A stretch of DNA of 64,000 bases from CAYNST01 sp964434105 (GTDB lineage: Bacteria; Pseudomonadota; Gammaproteobacteria; Pseudomonadales; Cellvibrionaceae): NCBI GenBank assembly GCA_964434105.1, contig CAYSTJ010000006.1, positions 1 through 64,000 on the forward strand, written 5' to 3'. Numbering within the stretch: position 1 is the first letter of the stretch; the number at the start of each line of letters is the position of its first letter. The notes beneath the pieces are model-generated. The model ran no database searches and was not told where the DNA came from. It saw nothing but the letters and a program-made list of their open reading frames with translations. This document shows, in pieces, positions 37,401 through 45,714 of this stretch. Both the position numbers and the translations under genes were made by a program.

Positions 37401-39369
37401 GCACTTTCGCGAGCTGGGGCTGGATGTTCAGAAGGAGGAGTTCACCGTTGTGGGTATTGGTGATATGTCAGGCGATGTGTTCGGCAATGGCATGCTGCGA
37501 TCCGAAAAGATTCGTCTGACTGCCGCCTTTAATCACCAGCATATATTTATTGATCCGGATCCGGATGCAGCCCAAAGCTTCGCCGAACGCAAACGACTGT
37601 TTGAACTGCCCAAATCCGGTTGGGGTGACTACGATGTCTCCCTGATATCCAGGGGTGGCGGGGTGTTTTCCCGCAGCGCCAAGTCCATCGATATTACACC
37701 CGAAATGCAGGACCGCTTTGCCATAGAAGCGCGCAAGCTGGCCCCGAATGACCTGGTGTCGGCGATTTTGAAGGCACCGGTGGATCTGCTCTGGAATGGT
37801 GGAATCGGTACCTACGTCAAAGCCGCCGGGGAGACTCACACGCAGGTCGGCGACAAGACCAACGATTCCTTGCGGGTCAATGGTGGCGACTTGCGCTGTC
37901 GGGTTATCGGTGAGGGCGGCAACCTGGGGATGACCCAGCTGGGACGGGTGGAATATGCACTGGGTGGCGGTGCCTGCAATACCGATTTCATCGACAATTC
38001 CGGCGGGGTGGATTGCTCTGACCACGAAGTCAACATCAAAATTCTCCTGGATGAAATGATCGCAGCGGGCGACCTGACCACCAAGCAGCGGAACCGCCTG
38101 CTGGTCGAAATGACAGGGGCAGTTGCTGAACTTGTACTGGAAAACAACTACCGTCAGACCCTGGCGTTGAGCCTGGCCCAGCATCATGGGGCAGCGCGAT
38201 TGAACGAGTATCGTCGGTTCATTCATTATCTGGAAAATATGGGAAAGCTGGACCGTATGCTCGAATTTCTACCCGCCGATGATGAAATTCTGGAGCGGGC
38301 GGCGCAGGGGGGTGAGTTGACACGGGCAGAGCTTGCCATTCTGCTGTGCTATGCAAAGGTGACTTTGAAGGAACGGTTTGTGGAAGAAAATATTGCCGAT
38401 GACGATTACGTAAAGCGCAGTGTGGCGACCGCGTTTCCGGCGGTGATCGCCGAGCAGTACCCCGACCCGCTGTACAAACATCGCCTCCTCAAGGAAATAG
38501 TGGCAACACAGGTGGCCAATGACCTGATTAATACACTCGGCATCACCGGCGCCCAGCGATTAACGGCGTCGACCGGCGCCAGTTACGGGCAAATCGCTCT
38601 GGCGTTTATGATGGTGAAAGAAATTTTCAATTTCGAAGCATTTCGCAGCGACTTGAAAAATCTGGACGATCAGCTGCCAGCATCGGTCCAGATCGAGCTG
38701 ATGGCGGGCATGGTGCGTCGATTAAGGCGCGCTATCCGCTGGTTCTTGCGTAATCGGCCCGATGCCATAGACCCGGAGGAAGAAATTGCGGTTTTCCGTC
38801 GCGGCCTTCGCGAGGTGATTGACGGTACTGGGGATTCACTCAATGAAGATGAGCAGCAAGCCTGGCAACAGCAGGTGGGCGCGCTAAAGGCCGCGGGTTT
38901 GATGGAACCCTGGCTGTCGCAGGTGTCCATGCCGTCCAATTTATTTTCTGGCCTCAGCATCATCGAGGTGGCAAAGCTGACTGGCAATGCGGTTGCCGAC
39001 GTGACACAGGTCTTCCGTCGGCTGTACAACGGCCTCAAACTGGATGCGTTTGTTGCGCTCCTGTCTGATGTCCGGGTCGAATCCTACTGGCAGGCCCTGG
39101 CCCGCGAATCCTTTCTGGACGATGTCGACCGTCAGTTACGCAAGTTGTCTCTGGCATACTTCCAGCGTCAGCAAAAAGGTAGCGCACTGTCGGACATGTC
39201 CGTGATTAATCTGCAATCGGACCGTGCAAAGCGCTGGTTGGGGCTGGTGGATGAATTACAAGCCGGCAAAACCACGGATTTCGCGATGTTTTCGGTTGCC
39301 GGTCGGGAGCTGGTGGATCTGGCGAACAATCCCGAGTATTCGGCGCCAGCAGCGAATATGTCTGAATAG
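34492..39369 (+). CDS. gdhB: NAD-specific glutamate dehydrogenase, large 180-kDa class
   Basis: 1625 aa, as in Pseudomonas aeruginosa GdhB (about 1620 aa). Oxidises glutamate to 2-oxoglutarate and ammonia with NAD. The N-terminal about 700 residues hold the ACT-like regulatory repeats of the family. The catalytic core contains GGKVARGGIRWSDRLQDYRTE, the lysine region VPTGAKGGFVAR and GDMSGDVFGNGML. The start is a TTG with a strong GGGGGAG site 5 bp before it. In pseudomonads the enzyme is induced by arginine; nothing in the upstream sequence proves that here. Confidence 0.96.
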   Translation: MINGTHETQAKKQLARPVQSHLEKLCQPEEASQCKAFFDIFWRQLALADWEHKEVSDIAGCIYSLWLLVRQNRGEVLVQVFNPSLEEHRWLCNGTAVMVSMRDMPFLVDTLRMEISRRAWPIHIIKSTLLNVQRDNNADVMNMAAADDSAGSRPENSHWHQEALIYIEIGLIAVPEEMSALNAALKDVLSEVIQVVEDYRPTLATVDALTANLELAPDPTVSGEAQAFLRWITDNHFTFLGYREFDLDPSRSSFTLKEVKERALGMFRHSADEQADSLNLSAGVLDFYAGNELVAFSKSASRSRVHRDVYPDYIAIKRHNADGEVIGEGRLLGIFTYAVYTLSPQLIPLIREKVQAIVARSELVPKSHDGKNLIRVLETFPREELFQADHDALYIMALGVSRISERRVVRLFSRKDPFGKFVNCIVYVPRDLYNTRIRQKIEQIIAEAVNALGYESTTYFSESSLARAHLVFRVDHTMPPDVDWRSLEAAIVEITRGWAQRFESALIDRCGEATGLKLARLYNDAFSAGYQENYDARVAVQDIAMMESLRSEQDIAMHFFHDQGQPKNLINFKVMRRQQQLELSQVIPVLEHLGMRVLGEHPFKVRRQDGVVIWMHEFELSFSLNTQLEVFTVRKLFEQAFAAIWQGKAESDAFNRLVLGARLHWREVVMLRAYAAYMKQTAFNFSLEYIADTLANQLEVTRNLVALFRARFEPRLNEDKEKAHIRIQRLQEKIIQSLESIQNLNEDKILRRYFDFISATLRTNFFQKDSNGEDKDYVSLKFSPRELGDIPRPKPLFEIFVYSPRVEGVHLRGGKVARGGIRWSDRLQDYRTEVLGLVKAQQVKNAVIVPTGAKGGFVARRIPTTASREDVQAEGIACYEIFIRGLLDLTDNYVAAELVPPAAVICWDEPDPYLVVAADKGTATFSDIANRISLAYNHWLGDAFASGGSQGYDHKKMGITARGAWVSVQRHFRELGLDVQKEEFTVVGIGDMSGDVFGNGMLRSEKIRLTAAFNHQHIFIDPDPDAAQSFAERKRLFELPKSGWGDYDVSLISRGGGVFSRSAKSIDITPEMQDRFAIEARKLAPNDLVSAILKAPVDLLWNGGIGTYVKAAGETHTQVGDKTNDSLRVNGGDLRCRVIGEGGNLGMTQLGRVEYALGGGACNTDFIDNSGGVDCSDHEVNIKILLDEMIAAGDLTTKQRNRLLVEMTGAVAELVLENNYRQTLALSLAQHHGAARLNEYRRFIHYLENMGKLDRMLEFLPADDEILERAAQGGELTRAELAILLCYAKVTLKERFVEENIADDDYVKRSVATAFPAVIAEQYPDPLYKHRLLKEIVATQVANDLINTLGITGAQRLTASTGASYGQIALAFMMVKEIFNFEAFRSDLKNLDDQLPASVQIELMAGMVRRLRRAIRWFLRNRPDAIDPEEEIAVFRRGLREVIDGTGDSLNEDEQQAWQQQVGALKAAGLMEPWLSQVSMPSNLFSGLSIIEVAKLTGNAVADVTQVFRRLYNGLKLDAFVALLSDVRVESYWQALARESFLDDVDRQLRKLSLAYFQRQQKGSALSDMSVINLQSDRAKRWLGLVDELQAGKTTDFAMFSVAGRELVDLANNPEYSAPAANMSE

Positions 39370-39391
39370 CGACTGATTCGGGGGCTTTCCA

Positions 39392-39610
39392 GTGCACAGT
39401 GTAACCGTATCCCTGACTATATCGTCGGATGAGTATCTGAAGGCCTACCAGGGTACGGGCAAAAACGTTCTGGCAAAGGACACAAGCGGCCGGAGAGTCC
39501 GCTTTCCTGCCAACATCTTGCGCCCGTTTGTTACCCATAGTGGCATTCATGGCACCTTCCGGATCGAATTCGACGAGGATGGCAGGTTCAGACAGATCAT
39601 CAGGGTGTAG
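39392..39610 (+). CDS. DUF2835 protein
   Basis: 72 aa from a GTG start, GGGG 8 bp upstream. All-beta-looking small protein with the family sequence YLKAYQGTGKNVLAKDTSGR and a terminal FRIEFDEDGRFRQI. DUF2835 genes sit beside the large glutamate dehydrogenase gene or the Bat operon in pseudomonads. Function unknown. Confidence 0.82.
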   Translation: MHSVTVSLTISSDEYLKAYQGTGKNVLAKDTSGRRVRFPANILRPFVTHSGIHGTFRIEFDEDGRFRQIIRV

Positions 39611-39626
39611 CGCAGGCAGCAATTCG

Positions 39627-39702
39627 TGGCGTGGTCCCGATTTTGGGCCGTTCACCGAAGCGCGGGACACTTTGTTGTCATGGCGAAATCGCCGCCACGC
39701 CA
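39627..39702 (+). ncRNA. Candidate structured RNA (three-way junction) upstream of pyrD
   Basis: An 8-bp closing helix UGGCGUGG/CCACGCCA (39627-39634 with 39695-39702) encloses a 5-bp helix UCCCG/CGGGA (39635-39639 with 39663-39667), stacked directly on it, and a 4-bp helix GGCG-AAAU-CGCC (39682-39693). A further GATCCG/CGGATC hairpin follows at 39726-39748. It lies about 150 bp before pyrD. No known riboswitch class is recognised, and a chance fold is possible. Confidence 0.25.
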
Positions 39703-39852
39703 ACAGCGACATGTCTTTACTTGAAGATCCGGGGTGGGGCAGCGGATCCGGAGGGCAAAAATGAGACCAGTCTGCAGTTTGCTACTCCGCCTTTTTATAC
39801 TTGTGGAAAATCAGGTATTATTTGAGTCGTTGTACACCAACCGGTTGATTGC

Positions 39853-40860
39853 ATGTATTCCCTGACGCGCAAGTTACTATTCAGTTTTTCACCTGAAACC
39901 GCCCACGAGCTTTCGATGGACTGGCTGGGCGCCGCTGATCGCCTTGGTCTGCTCAAACTCGCGGACGACATGCCGTACTTCCCGCTGACGGTGATGGGGC
40001 TGAACTTTCCGAACCCCGTCGGTCTGGCGGCCGGACTTGACAAAAATGGTGATTATTTCAACGCGCTGGGTGCTCTCGGTTTCGGTTTTATTGAGGTGGG
40101 TACGGTAACGCCACGTCCCCAGCCAGGAAACGACCCGCCGCGCATGTTCCGTCTGGTGGAACACAATGCCATTATCAATCGCATGGGATTCAATAACAAA
40201 GGTGTAGACTACCTTGCAGAGAAGGTGAGCAAGCGACGCTACAAGGGCATTCTGGGAATTAATATTGGTAAAAACAAGACGACGCCCGAAAGCGATGCGC
40301 TGGCAGATTATCTGTACTGTATGGATGCGATATATGAATTGGCGGACTACATAGCCATCAATGTGTCCTCACCGAATACACCAGGGCTGCGTGACCTGCA
40401 GTTTGGTGACAACCTTAAGCGTCTTCTGGCGGGCTTGAAGGACAGGCAGAAAGCACTGCATGAAGCTTCCGGTAAATACGTTCCACTGGTCGTAAAGATT
40501 GCCCCGGACATTACTGACGAAGAAGTGTACCAGATTGGTGACTGCCTGCTTGAGACCGAAATGGACGGTGTCATTGCCACCAACACGACCGTGAGTCGGG
40601 ACGGTGTGCAACATTCGGCGCTGGCAAAGGAAGCCGGTGGTTTAAGCGGACAGCCTCTGCAGTCGAGATCGACGCAGGTTGTGCGGGTGCTGGCAAGGCG
40701 GCTCAACCGGGAGTTGCCCATTATTGGTGTGGGCGGCATTATGGGCGGCGCCGATGTCAAGGCAAAAATTACGGCGGGTGCCAGTCTGGTGCAGTTATAC
40801 AGCGGTTTTATCTATCGCGGGCCGGCATTGGTTCGTGAGTCAATCAAGGCGTTTAAGTAA
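39853..40860 (+). CDS. pyrD: Dihydroorotate dehydrogenase, class 2 (quinone)
   Basis: 335 aa (E. coli 336). Membrane-associated FMN enzyme that oxidises dihydroorotate with quinone in pyrimidine synthesis. The N-terminal quinone-tunnel helices (YSLTRKLLFSFSPETAHELS) mark class 2. FMN and substrate blocks: NPVGLAAGLDKNGD, INRMGFNNKG, INVSSPNTPGLRDLQ with the catalytic Ser, and IGVGGIMGGADVKAKI. Followed by a hairpin terminator. Confidence 0.97.
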   Translation: MYSLTRKLLFSFSPETAHELSMDWLGAADRLGLLKLADDMPYFPLTVMGLNFPNPVGLAAGLDKNGDYFNALGALGFGFIEVGTVTPRPQPGNDPPRMFRLVEHNAIINRMGFNNKGVDYLAEKVSKRRYKGILGINIGKNKTTPESDALADYLYCMDAIYELADYIAINVSSPNTPGLRDLQFGDNLKRLLAGLKDRQKALHEASGKYVPLVVKIAPDITDEEVYQIGDCLLETEMDGVIATNTTVSRDGVQHSALAKEAGGLSGQPLQSRSTQVVRVLARRLNRELPIIGVGGIMGGADVKAKITAGASLVQLYSGFIYRGPALVRESIKAFK

Positions 40861-40875
40861 ATAAACGCCCTGATT

Positions 40876-40907
40876 GGTAAGATCCGTTAGGATCTGATTA
40901 CCGTTTT
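40876..40907 (+). terminator. Intrinsic terminator after pyrD
   Basis: A 10-bp stem with a 3-nt bulge, GGTAA-GATCC then GTTA loop then GGATC-tga-TTACC, followed by GTTTT. Starts 15 bp after the pyrD stop. Confidence 0.65.
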
Positions 40908-40975
40908 CACGGTTGGGTCACGCTGGCAGGCGCGCAGAAACCGCCACTGCCAGGGTTCTTTACGGAATGCCTATC

Positions 40976-41179
40976 TCACCGGTTACTGAGTTTTTGTGCG
41001 CGTGCCAGATTATTCAGGCCACTCCAGTGATCCTCCCTGCCTTCGCGCCAACCACTTAACCAGGTCTGTCTCGATGTTTCAGCGGCATAGGGACAATGGC
41101 TCCAGGAGCGGCCATGCATGGCGGCCTGGTAGCCTTTGTTAAATGCTCTTTCAACCTGGCTGCGTTTTTGGCTTCTCAT
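40976..41179 (-). CDS. rmf: Ribosome modulation factor
   Basis: 67 aa. Dimerises 70S ribosomes into hibernating 100S particles in stationary phase. The sequence follows the family throughout: KRSQVERAFNKGYQAAMHGRS in parts, then CPYAAETSRQTWLSGWREGRED. Between pyrD and rlmL as in pseudomonads. A weak inverted repeat CTGGCAG/CTGCCAG (40923-40953) downstream may be part of its terminator. Confidence 0.96.
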   Translation of the reverse strand: MRSQKRSQVERAFNKGYQAAMHGRSWSHCPYAAETSRQTWLSGWREGREDHWSGLNNLARAQKLSNR

Positions 41180-41468
41180 ATCTCTGGATACCTCTCTTAT
41201 GAATGAACGGTTTTTGACAAACTGGTTTTCAATGACTGAGGTGCGGTGGAACTAACGGCTGCCATACCGGGACACCCGATTTTCGATGGTCGGTCCTGGA
41301 AGAAGTGGCCACCGAAGACGACTCCAGGTGTTGTGTGCGCTGGTCATGCTGCGGGCGACGGGTGAGTCCGTCGCAGATCATTAAAGCAAAGGTAACGACC
41401 GATGTGAACGAATTAATACTTCTAGCGTTCAGGTTACATATCACCAAAATATCTTAAGATAAATCGTT

Positions 41469-43631
41469 ATGAATTTATATTTTGTATCATGCCCCAAGGG
41501 GCTGGAACCGGTTTTAAAGCAGGAGCTGGAATCACTGGGTGTCGACCAGGTTACCCTCAAGGTTGCCGGTGTTCAGGTAGAAGCAGGGGCCGAGCAGGTA
41601 TACCGGATCTGCCTATGGTCTCGAGTGGCTAACCGGGTGCTGTGGCAGCTAAATGATGCCGACACGGCATTTATCGATAGCCGGGATGATTTGTACAGGA
41701 CGGTCAACCATGTTGAATGGGAAAACCTTTTTTCGTCGTCCCAGACTTTTACCGTGGATTTCAACGGCACCAATAACGCGATTAATCACTCCCAGTTTGG
41801 CGCAATGTGCGTCAAGGATGCTATCGTGGACCGGTTCCAGATGCAGGGCCACGCCAGACCGAGTGTGGACCGCGCTGCACCGGACATCCGCATCAATGCC
41901 CATCTGGCGAGGAACCGGCTGGCGATATCGCTGGATCTGTCGGGAGACAGTCTTCACCGACGGGGGTATCGGACAAGCAAAGGCCTGGCTCCGTTAAAGG
42001 AGAATCTGGCTGCGGCCATGCTTCTGCGGGCGGACTGGCCAGCCCTGGCTGCACGTGGCGCACCGCTTGTAGACCCGATGTGCGGGTCCGCAACCTTGCT
42101 TGTCGAAGCCATCTGGATGGGCGCAGATGTGGCGCCGGGGTTGTTGCGATCCAATTATGGATTCCGGCACTGGCGGGGTCACGACGCGACGTTGTGGGAA
42201 AGTCTGTTGGATGAAGCCCGTGAACGGAAAAGAGCCGGCCTGGAAAAATTCGATTGCGTTGTTATCGGGATGGACAGAAACCCGGCCATGATAACCGCCG
42301 CGCGCCAGAATCTGGAAGCCGCCGGGTTGACGGGGCGGGCAATGCTGGAGTGCCGCGATATTGATCAGTTCGCTCTGCCGCAAACCGTTGCGGACAAGCA
42401 GGGCCTGCTGATCTGCAATCCGCCCTACGGTGAACGTCTGGGTGACATTGAAGCGCTGAGAAGTGTCTATCAGCGGCTGGCACAGGTCGTCAAGGCACAG
42501 TGTACCGGGTGGCATTTCGCCGTTTTGACCGGCAACAGCGAGCTGGCACAGGAGATGCGCCTGCGGGCAGACAAAAAGTACCGCTTATACAATGGTGCTA
42601 TCGAAAGTCAGCTATTGCTCTATCAGATACTCAGCTCCGAAGACGCCAGGTTGCGTGATGATAGCGTGACCGAGGACACCTTGTCGGAAGGCGCGACCAT
42701 GGTGCTAAACCGGCTGCGCAAAAATCAAAGAAAGCTTCGCAGTTGGCTCAAACGCACAGGAACCGAGTGTTACAGGCTGTATGACGCCGATCTGCCGGAG
42801 TATGCAGCCGCCATCGATATATACGCGGGTCAGGTACATATCCAGGAGTACGCGCCACCGAAGACAATCGAGCCGCACAAAGCGCGCAAGCGATGGCGTG
42901 AACTCCTGCAGGCGGTTTCGGTGGCACAGGAAACGCCGATGCCCGCTATGGCGCAAAAGGTTCGTAAGCAGAACCGGGGTGCCGAGCAGTACGAGCGCAT
43001 CGCGCCGGAAAACAGCCCGGATCAGTCTTTTCAGGTGCGGGAGGGCAGGGCGCGCTTCTGGGTCGATCTGCATCAGTATCTGGATACTGGCCTGTTTCTC
43101 GATCACCGGTTACTGCGTTTAAGAATCGCCAGTGAAATTCAGGGCAAAAGCTTTTTGAACCTGTTTTGTTATACTGCAACGGCGTCCGTTCACGCGGCCC
43201 TTGGGGGGGCCGCTCGTAGCGTAAGTGTCGACATGTCGCGCACCTATATCAGCTGGGCAGAGCGAAACTTTGCATTGAATAATATCAGTATCTACCGCCA
43301 CCAGCTGGTGCAGGCGGATTGTCTGAAATGGTTAAGGGAATGTCGGGAAGGGTTCGATATGATAATGCTTGATCCGCCCAGTTTCTCGAATTCCAAGCGA
43401 ATGGAAGACGTGCTTGACATTCAGCGTGACCACGCAGGTCTGGTGGTGCGTTGCATGGAGTTGCTGAATCCCGGCGGCAAGCTGTATTTTTCGAATAATC
43501 TGCGCAATTTCAAGTTGGATCAGGCCGCCCTGTCGTCGTACCGGATAACAGATATTACCCGACAGACGATTGATGAGGATTTTATCCGCAATCCCAAAAT
43601 TCACCACTGTTTTATGATTGAGCACCAGTAA
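41469..43631 (+). CDS. rlmL: 23S rRNA methyltransferase RlmKL (fused)
   Basis: 720 aa. The N-terminal half has a THUMP domain (about 45-155) and the RlmL methyltransferase making m2G2445, with N317-P-P-Y in NPPYGERLGD. The C-terminal half is the RlmK methyltransferase making m7G2069, with its SAM fold FCYTATASVHAALGGAARSVSVD in pieces and DPPSFSNSKRM at D635. The fusion is normal in gammaproteobacteria. Its stop overlaps the uvrB start (TAATG). Confidence 0.96.
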   Translation: MNLYFVSCPKGLEPVLKQELESLGVDQVTLKVAGVQVEAGAEQVYRICLWSRVANRVLWQLNDADTAFIDSRDDLYRTVNHVEWENLFSSSQTFTVDFNGTNNAINHSQFGAMCVKDAIVDRFQMQGHARPSVDRAAPDIRINAHLARNRLAISLDLSGDSLHRRGYRTSKGLAPLKENLAAAMLLRADWPALAARGAPLVDPMCGSATLLVEAIWMGADVAPGLLRSNYGFRHWRGHDATLWESLLDEARERKRAGLEKFDCVVIGMDRNPAMITAARQNLEAAGLTGRAMLECRDIDQFALPQTVADKQGLLICNPPYGERLGDIEALRSVYQRLAQVVKAQCTGWHFAVLTGNSELAQEMRLRADKKYRLYNGAIESQLLLYQILSSEDARLRDDSVTEDTLSEGATMVLNRLRKNQRKLRSWLKRTGTECYRLYDADLPEYAAAIDIYAGQVHIQEYAPPKTIEPHKARKRWRELLQAVSVAQETPMPAMAQKVRKQNRGAEQYERIAPENSPDQSFQVREGRARFWVDLHQYLDTGLFLDHRLLRLRIASEIQGKSFLNLFCYTATASVHAALGGAARSVSVDMSRTYISWAERNFALNNISIYRHQLVQADCLKWLRECREGFDMIMLDPPSFSNSKRMEDVLDIQRDHAGLVVRCMELLNPGGKLYFSNNLRNFKLDQAALSSYRITDITRQTIDEDFIRNPKIHHCFMIEHQ

Positions 43632-45643
43632 TGAAACGCGTATTTAAGGTCAACAGCCAATATCAGCCGGCCGGTGATCAACCGGCAGCGATTGCGGCGC
43701 TGACAGAGGGAATCGAGTCGGGACTGGCCCACCAGACGCTGCTCGGTGTCACCGGGTCCGGCAAGACGTTTACCATGGCCAACGTGATCGCCAACGTTCA
43801 GAGGCCGACCATGGTAATGGCACACAACAAAACGCTGGCGGCGCAACTCTACGGCGAATTCAAGGAGTTTTTTCCAAACAACGCGGTTGAATATTTTGTC
43901 TCCTACTATGATTACTATCAGCCAGAAGCCTATGTGCCGTCGTCCGATACTTTTATCGAAAAGGATTCATCAGTCAACGAGCATATCGAACAAATGCGGC
44001 TATCGGCTACCAAGGCGCTCCTGGAAAGACGGGACGCGATAGTCGTCGCCACCGTATCTGCGATTTACGGCCTGGGCGACCCTGATGCCTACCTGAAAAT
44101 GGTGCTGCACCTGGTGCGCGGTGACCGGATCGACCAGCGCCTGATCCTCCGTCGTCTGGCGGAAATGCAGTACCAGCGTAACGATACCGATTTTCATCGT
44201 GCCAGTTATCGAGTGCGTGGCGATGTTATTGATATTTTCCCTGCGGATGCCGAAGACCAGGCTCTGCGGATACAGCTGTTTGATGACGAAATTGAAGAGT
44301 TGTCGATATTTGATCCGTTGACCGGAGAAATGCTCAGTCGGCAGCCCCGTTTTACGATTTATCCAAAGAGCCATTATGTCACGCCCAGAGAACGCATTCT
44401 GGAGGCCATTGAACAGATTAAAACGGAAGCGGTGGATCGGGTACAGTTTTTTCGTGATAACGATAAGCTGGTGGAGGCTCAGCGTCTGGAGCAGCGGGTT
44501 AAATACGATGTCGAGATGATGCGGGAACTCGGTTATTGCACTGGCGTGGAAAACTATTCCCGTTATCTGTCAGGCCGAAAACCTGGCGATCCACCACCGA
44601 CACTTTTCGATTATTTGCCGTCGGATGCCCTGCTGATTATCGACGAATCGCATGTGACCATTCCGCAGATAGGGGGCATGTACAAGGGTGACCGTTCCCG
44701 CAAGGAGACCCTGGTGGAATATGGCTTTCGACTGCCGTCCGCCCTGGACAACCGGCCGATGCGTTTTGATGAGTGGGAGCGGCTCGCGCCGCAGATGATT
44801 TTTGTGTCGGCAACACCCGCGGTGTATGAAGCCGAGCACGCCGGACAGGTGGTGGAACAGCTGGTGCGGCCTACCGGGCTGGTTGATCCCCTGGTAGAAA
44901 TTCGTCCCGCCACTACCCAGGTTGACGACTGCATGTCCGAAATTCGTGCAGCAACGGCCGCAGGTGACCGGATTCTGATTACGGTATTGACAAAGCGTAT
45001 GGCCGAAGATCTGACCGAATACCTGATGGAGCATGGCGTACGTGTACGCTACCTGCATTCGGATATCGACACGGTGGAACGGGTGGAGATCATTCGGGAT
45101 CTGCGGATGGGCGAGTTCGATGTTCTGGTTGGAATTAACCTGTTACGGGAAGGTCTCGATATGCCGGAAGTAGCGTTGGTCGCAATCTTCGACGCCGATA
45201 AAGAAGGGTTTTTGCGGTCGGATCGCTCGCTGATTCAAACCATTGGTCGGGCTGCACGCAACGTCAATGGTCGGGCGATCCTGTATGCCGATCGAATCAC
45301 GGGTTCCATGCAGCGCGCCATCGATGAAACCAATCGTCGGCGCGAAACCCAGATTGCACACAACCTGGCACATGGCATTACGCCCGTCGGTATCCGCAAA
45401 AGTGTGGCGGATATCATGGAAGGTGCTCGTGTGCCTGGCACCAAGGTCGGTAAAAAGCGCAAGGTGGCGGAACCGGCCGCTGAATATTTGCAGTCGCTTG
45501 ATACCCATCAGGATGTATGGGGGCAGATAAAGCAACTTGAGAAGGCGATGTACGACGCAGCCCGGAACCTCGAGTTCGAAAAAGCTGCACAGATCCGGGA
45601 TGCTATCAAAGTGTTGAAAGAGCGTATGCAGACACCCTTTTAA
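43631..45643 (+). CDS. uvrB: Excinuclease ABC subunit B
   Basis: 670 aa (E. coli 673). Damage-verifying helicase of nucleotide excision repair. Walker A GVTGSGKT at 39-46, the beta-hairpin block YYDYYQPEAYVPSSDTFIEK (about 92-111), helicase motif II DESH, motif VI QTIGRAARN, and the UvrC-binding UVR motif at the end (EKAMYDAARNLEFEKAAQIRD). I see no LexA box just upstream; it is translationally coupled to rlmL, so SOS control through a private promoter is not evident. Confidence 0.98.
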   Translation: MKRVFKVNSQYQPAGDQPAAIAALTEGIESGLAHQTLLGVTGSGKTFTMANVIANVQRPTMVMAHNKTLAAQLYGEFKEFFPNNAVEYFVSYYDYYQPEAYVPSSDTFIEKDSSVNEHIEQMRLSATKALLERRDAIVVATVSAIYGLGDPDAYLKMVLHLVRGDRIDQRLILRRLAEMQYQRNDTDFHRASYRVRGDVIDIFPADAEDQALRIQLFDDEIEELSIFDPLTGEMLSRQPRFTIYPKSHYVTPRERILEAIEQIKTEAVDRVQFFRDNDKLVEAQRLEQRVKYDVEMMRELGYCTGVENYSRYLSGRKPGDPPPTLFDYLPSDALLIIDESHVTIPQIGGMYKGDRSRKETLVEYGFRLPSALDNRPMRFDEWERLAPQMIFVSATPAVYEAEHAGQVVEQLVRPTGLVDPLVEIRPATTQVDDCMSEIRAATAAGDRILITVLTKRMAEDLTEYLMEHGVRVRYLHSDIDTVERVEIIRDLRMGEFDVLVGINLLREGLDMPEVALVAIFDADKEGFLRSDRSLIQTIGRAARNVNGRAILYADRITGSMQRAIDETNRRRETQIAHNLAHGITPVGIRKSVADIMEGARVPGTKVGKKRKVAEPAAEYLQSLDTHQDVWGQIKQLEKAMYDAARNLEFEKAAQIRDAIKVLKERMQTPF

Positions 45644-45714
45644 GAACGGAATATGGCCTGCTTTCCCGTCTTGCCCACTCACGGTCCTGCACCGACAATT
45701 ATCAGGTAATCCGC

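Noticed and set aside
37468..38226. Reverse open frame opposite the glutamate dehydrogenase gene (252 codons)
   Set aside because: Antisense shadow inside a single large conserved enzyme.
41349..41376. Hairpin CTGCG...CGCAG with inner ACGG/CCGT upstream of rlmL as a terminator or riboswitch
   Set aside because: Short, interrupted helices and no T-run; not better than expected by chance in GC-rich sequence.
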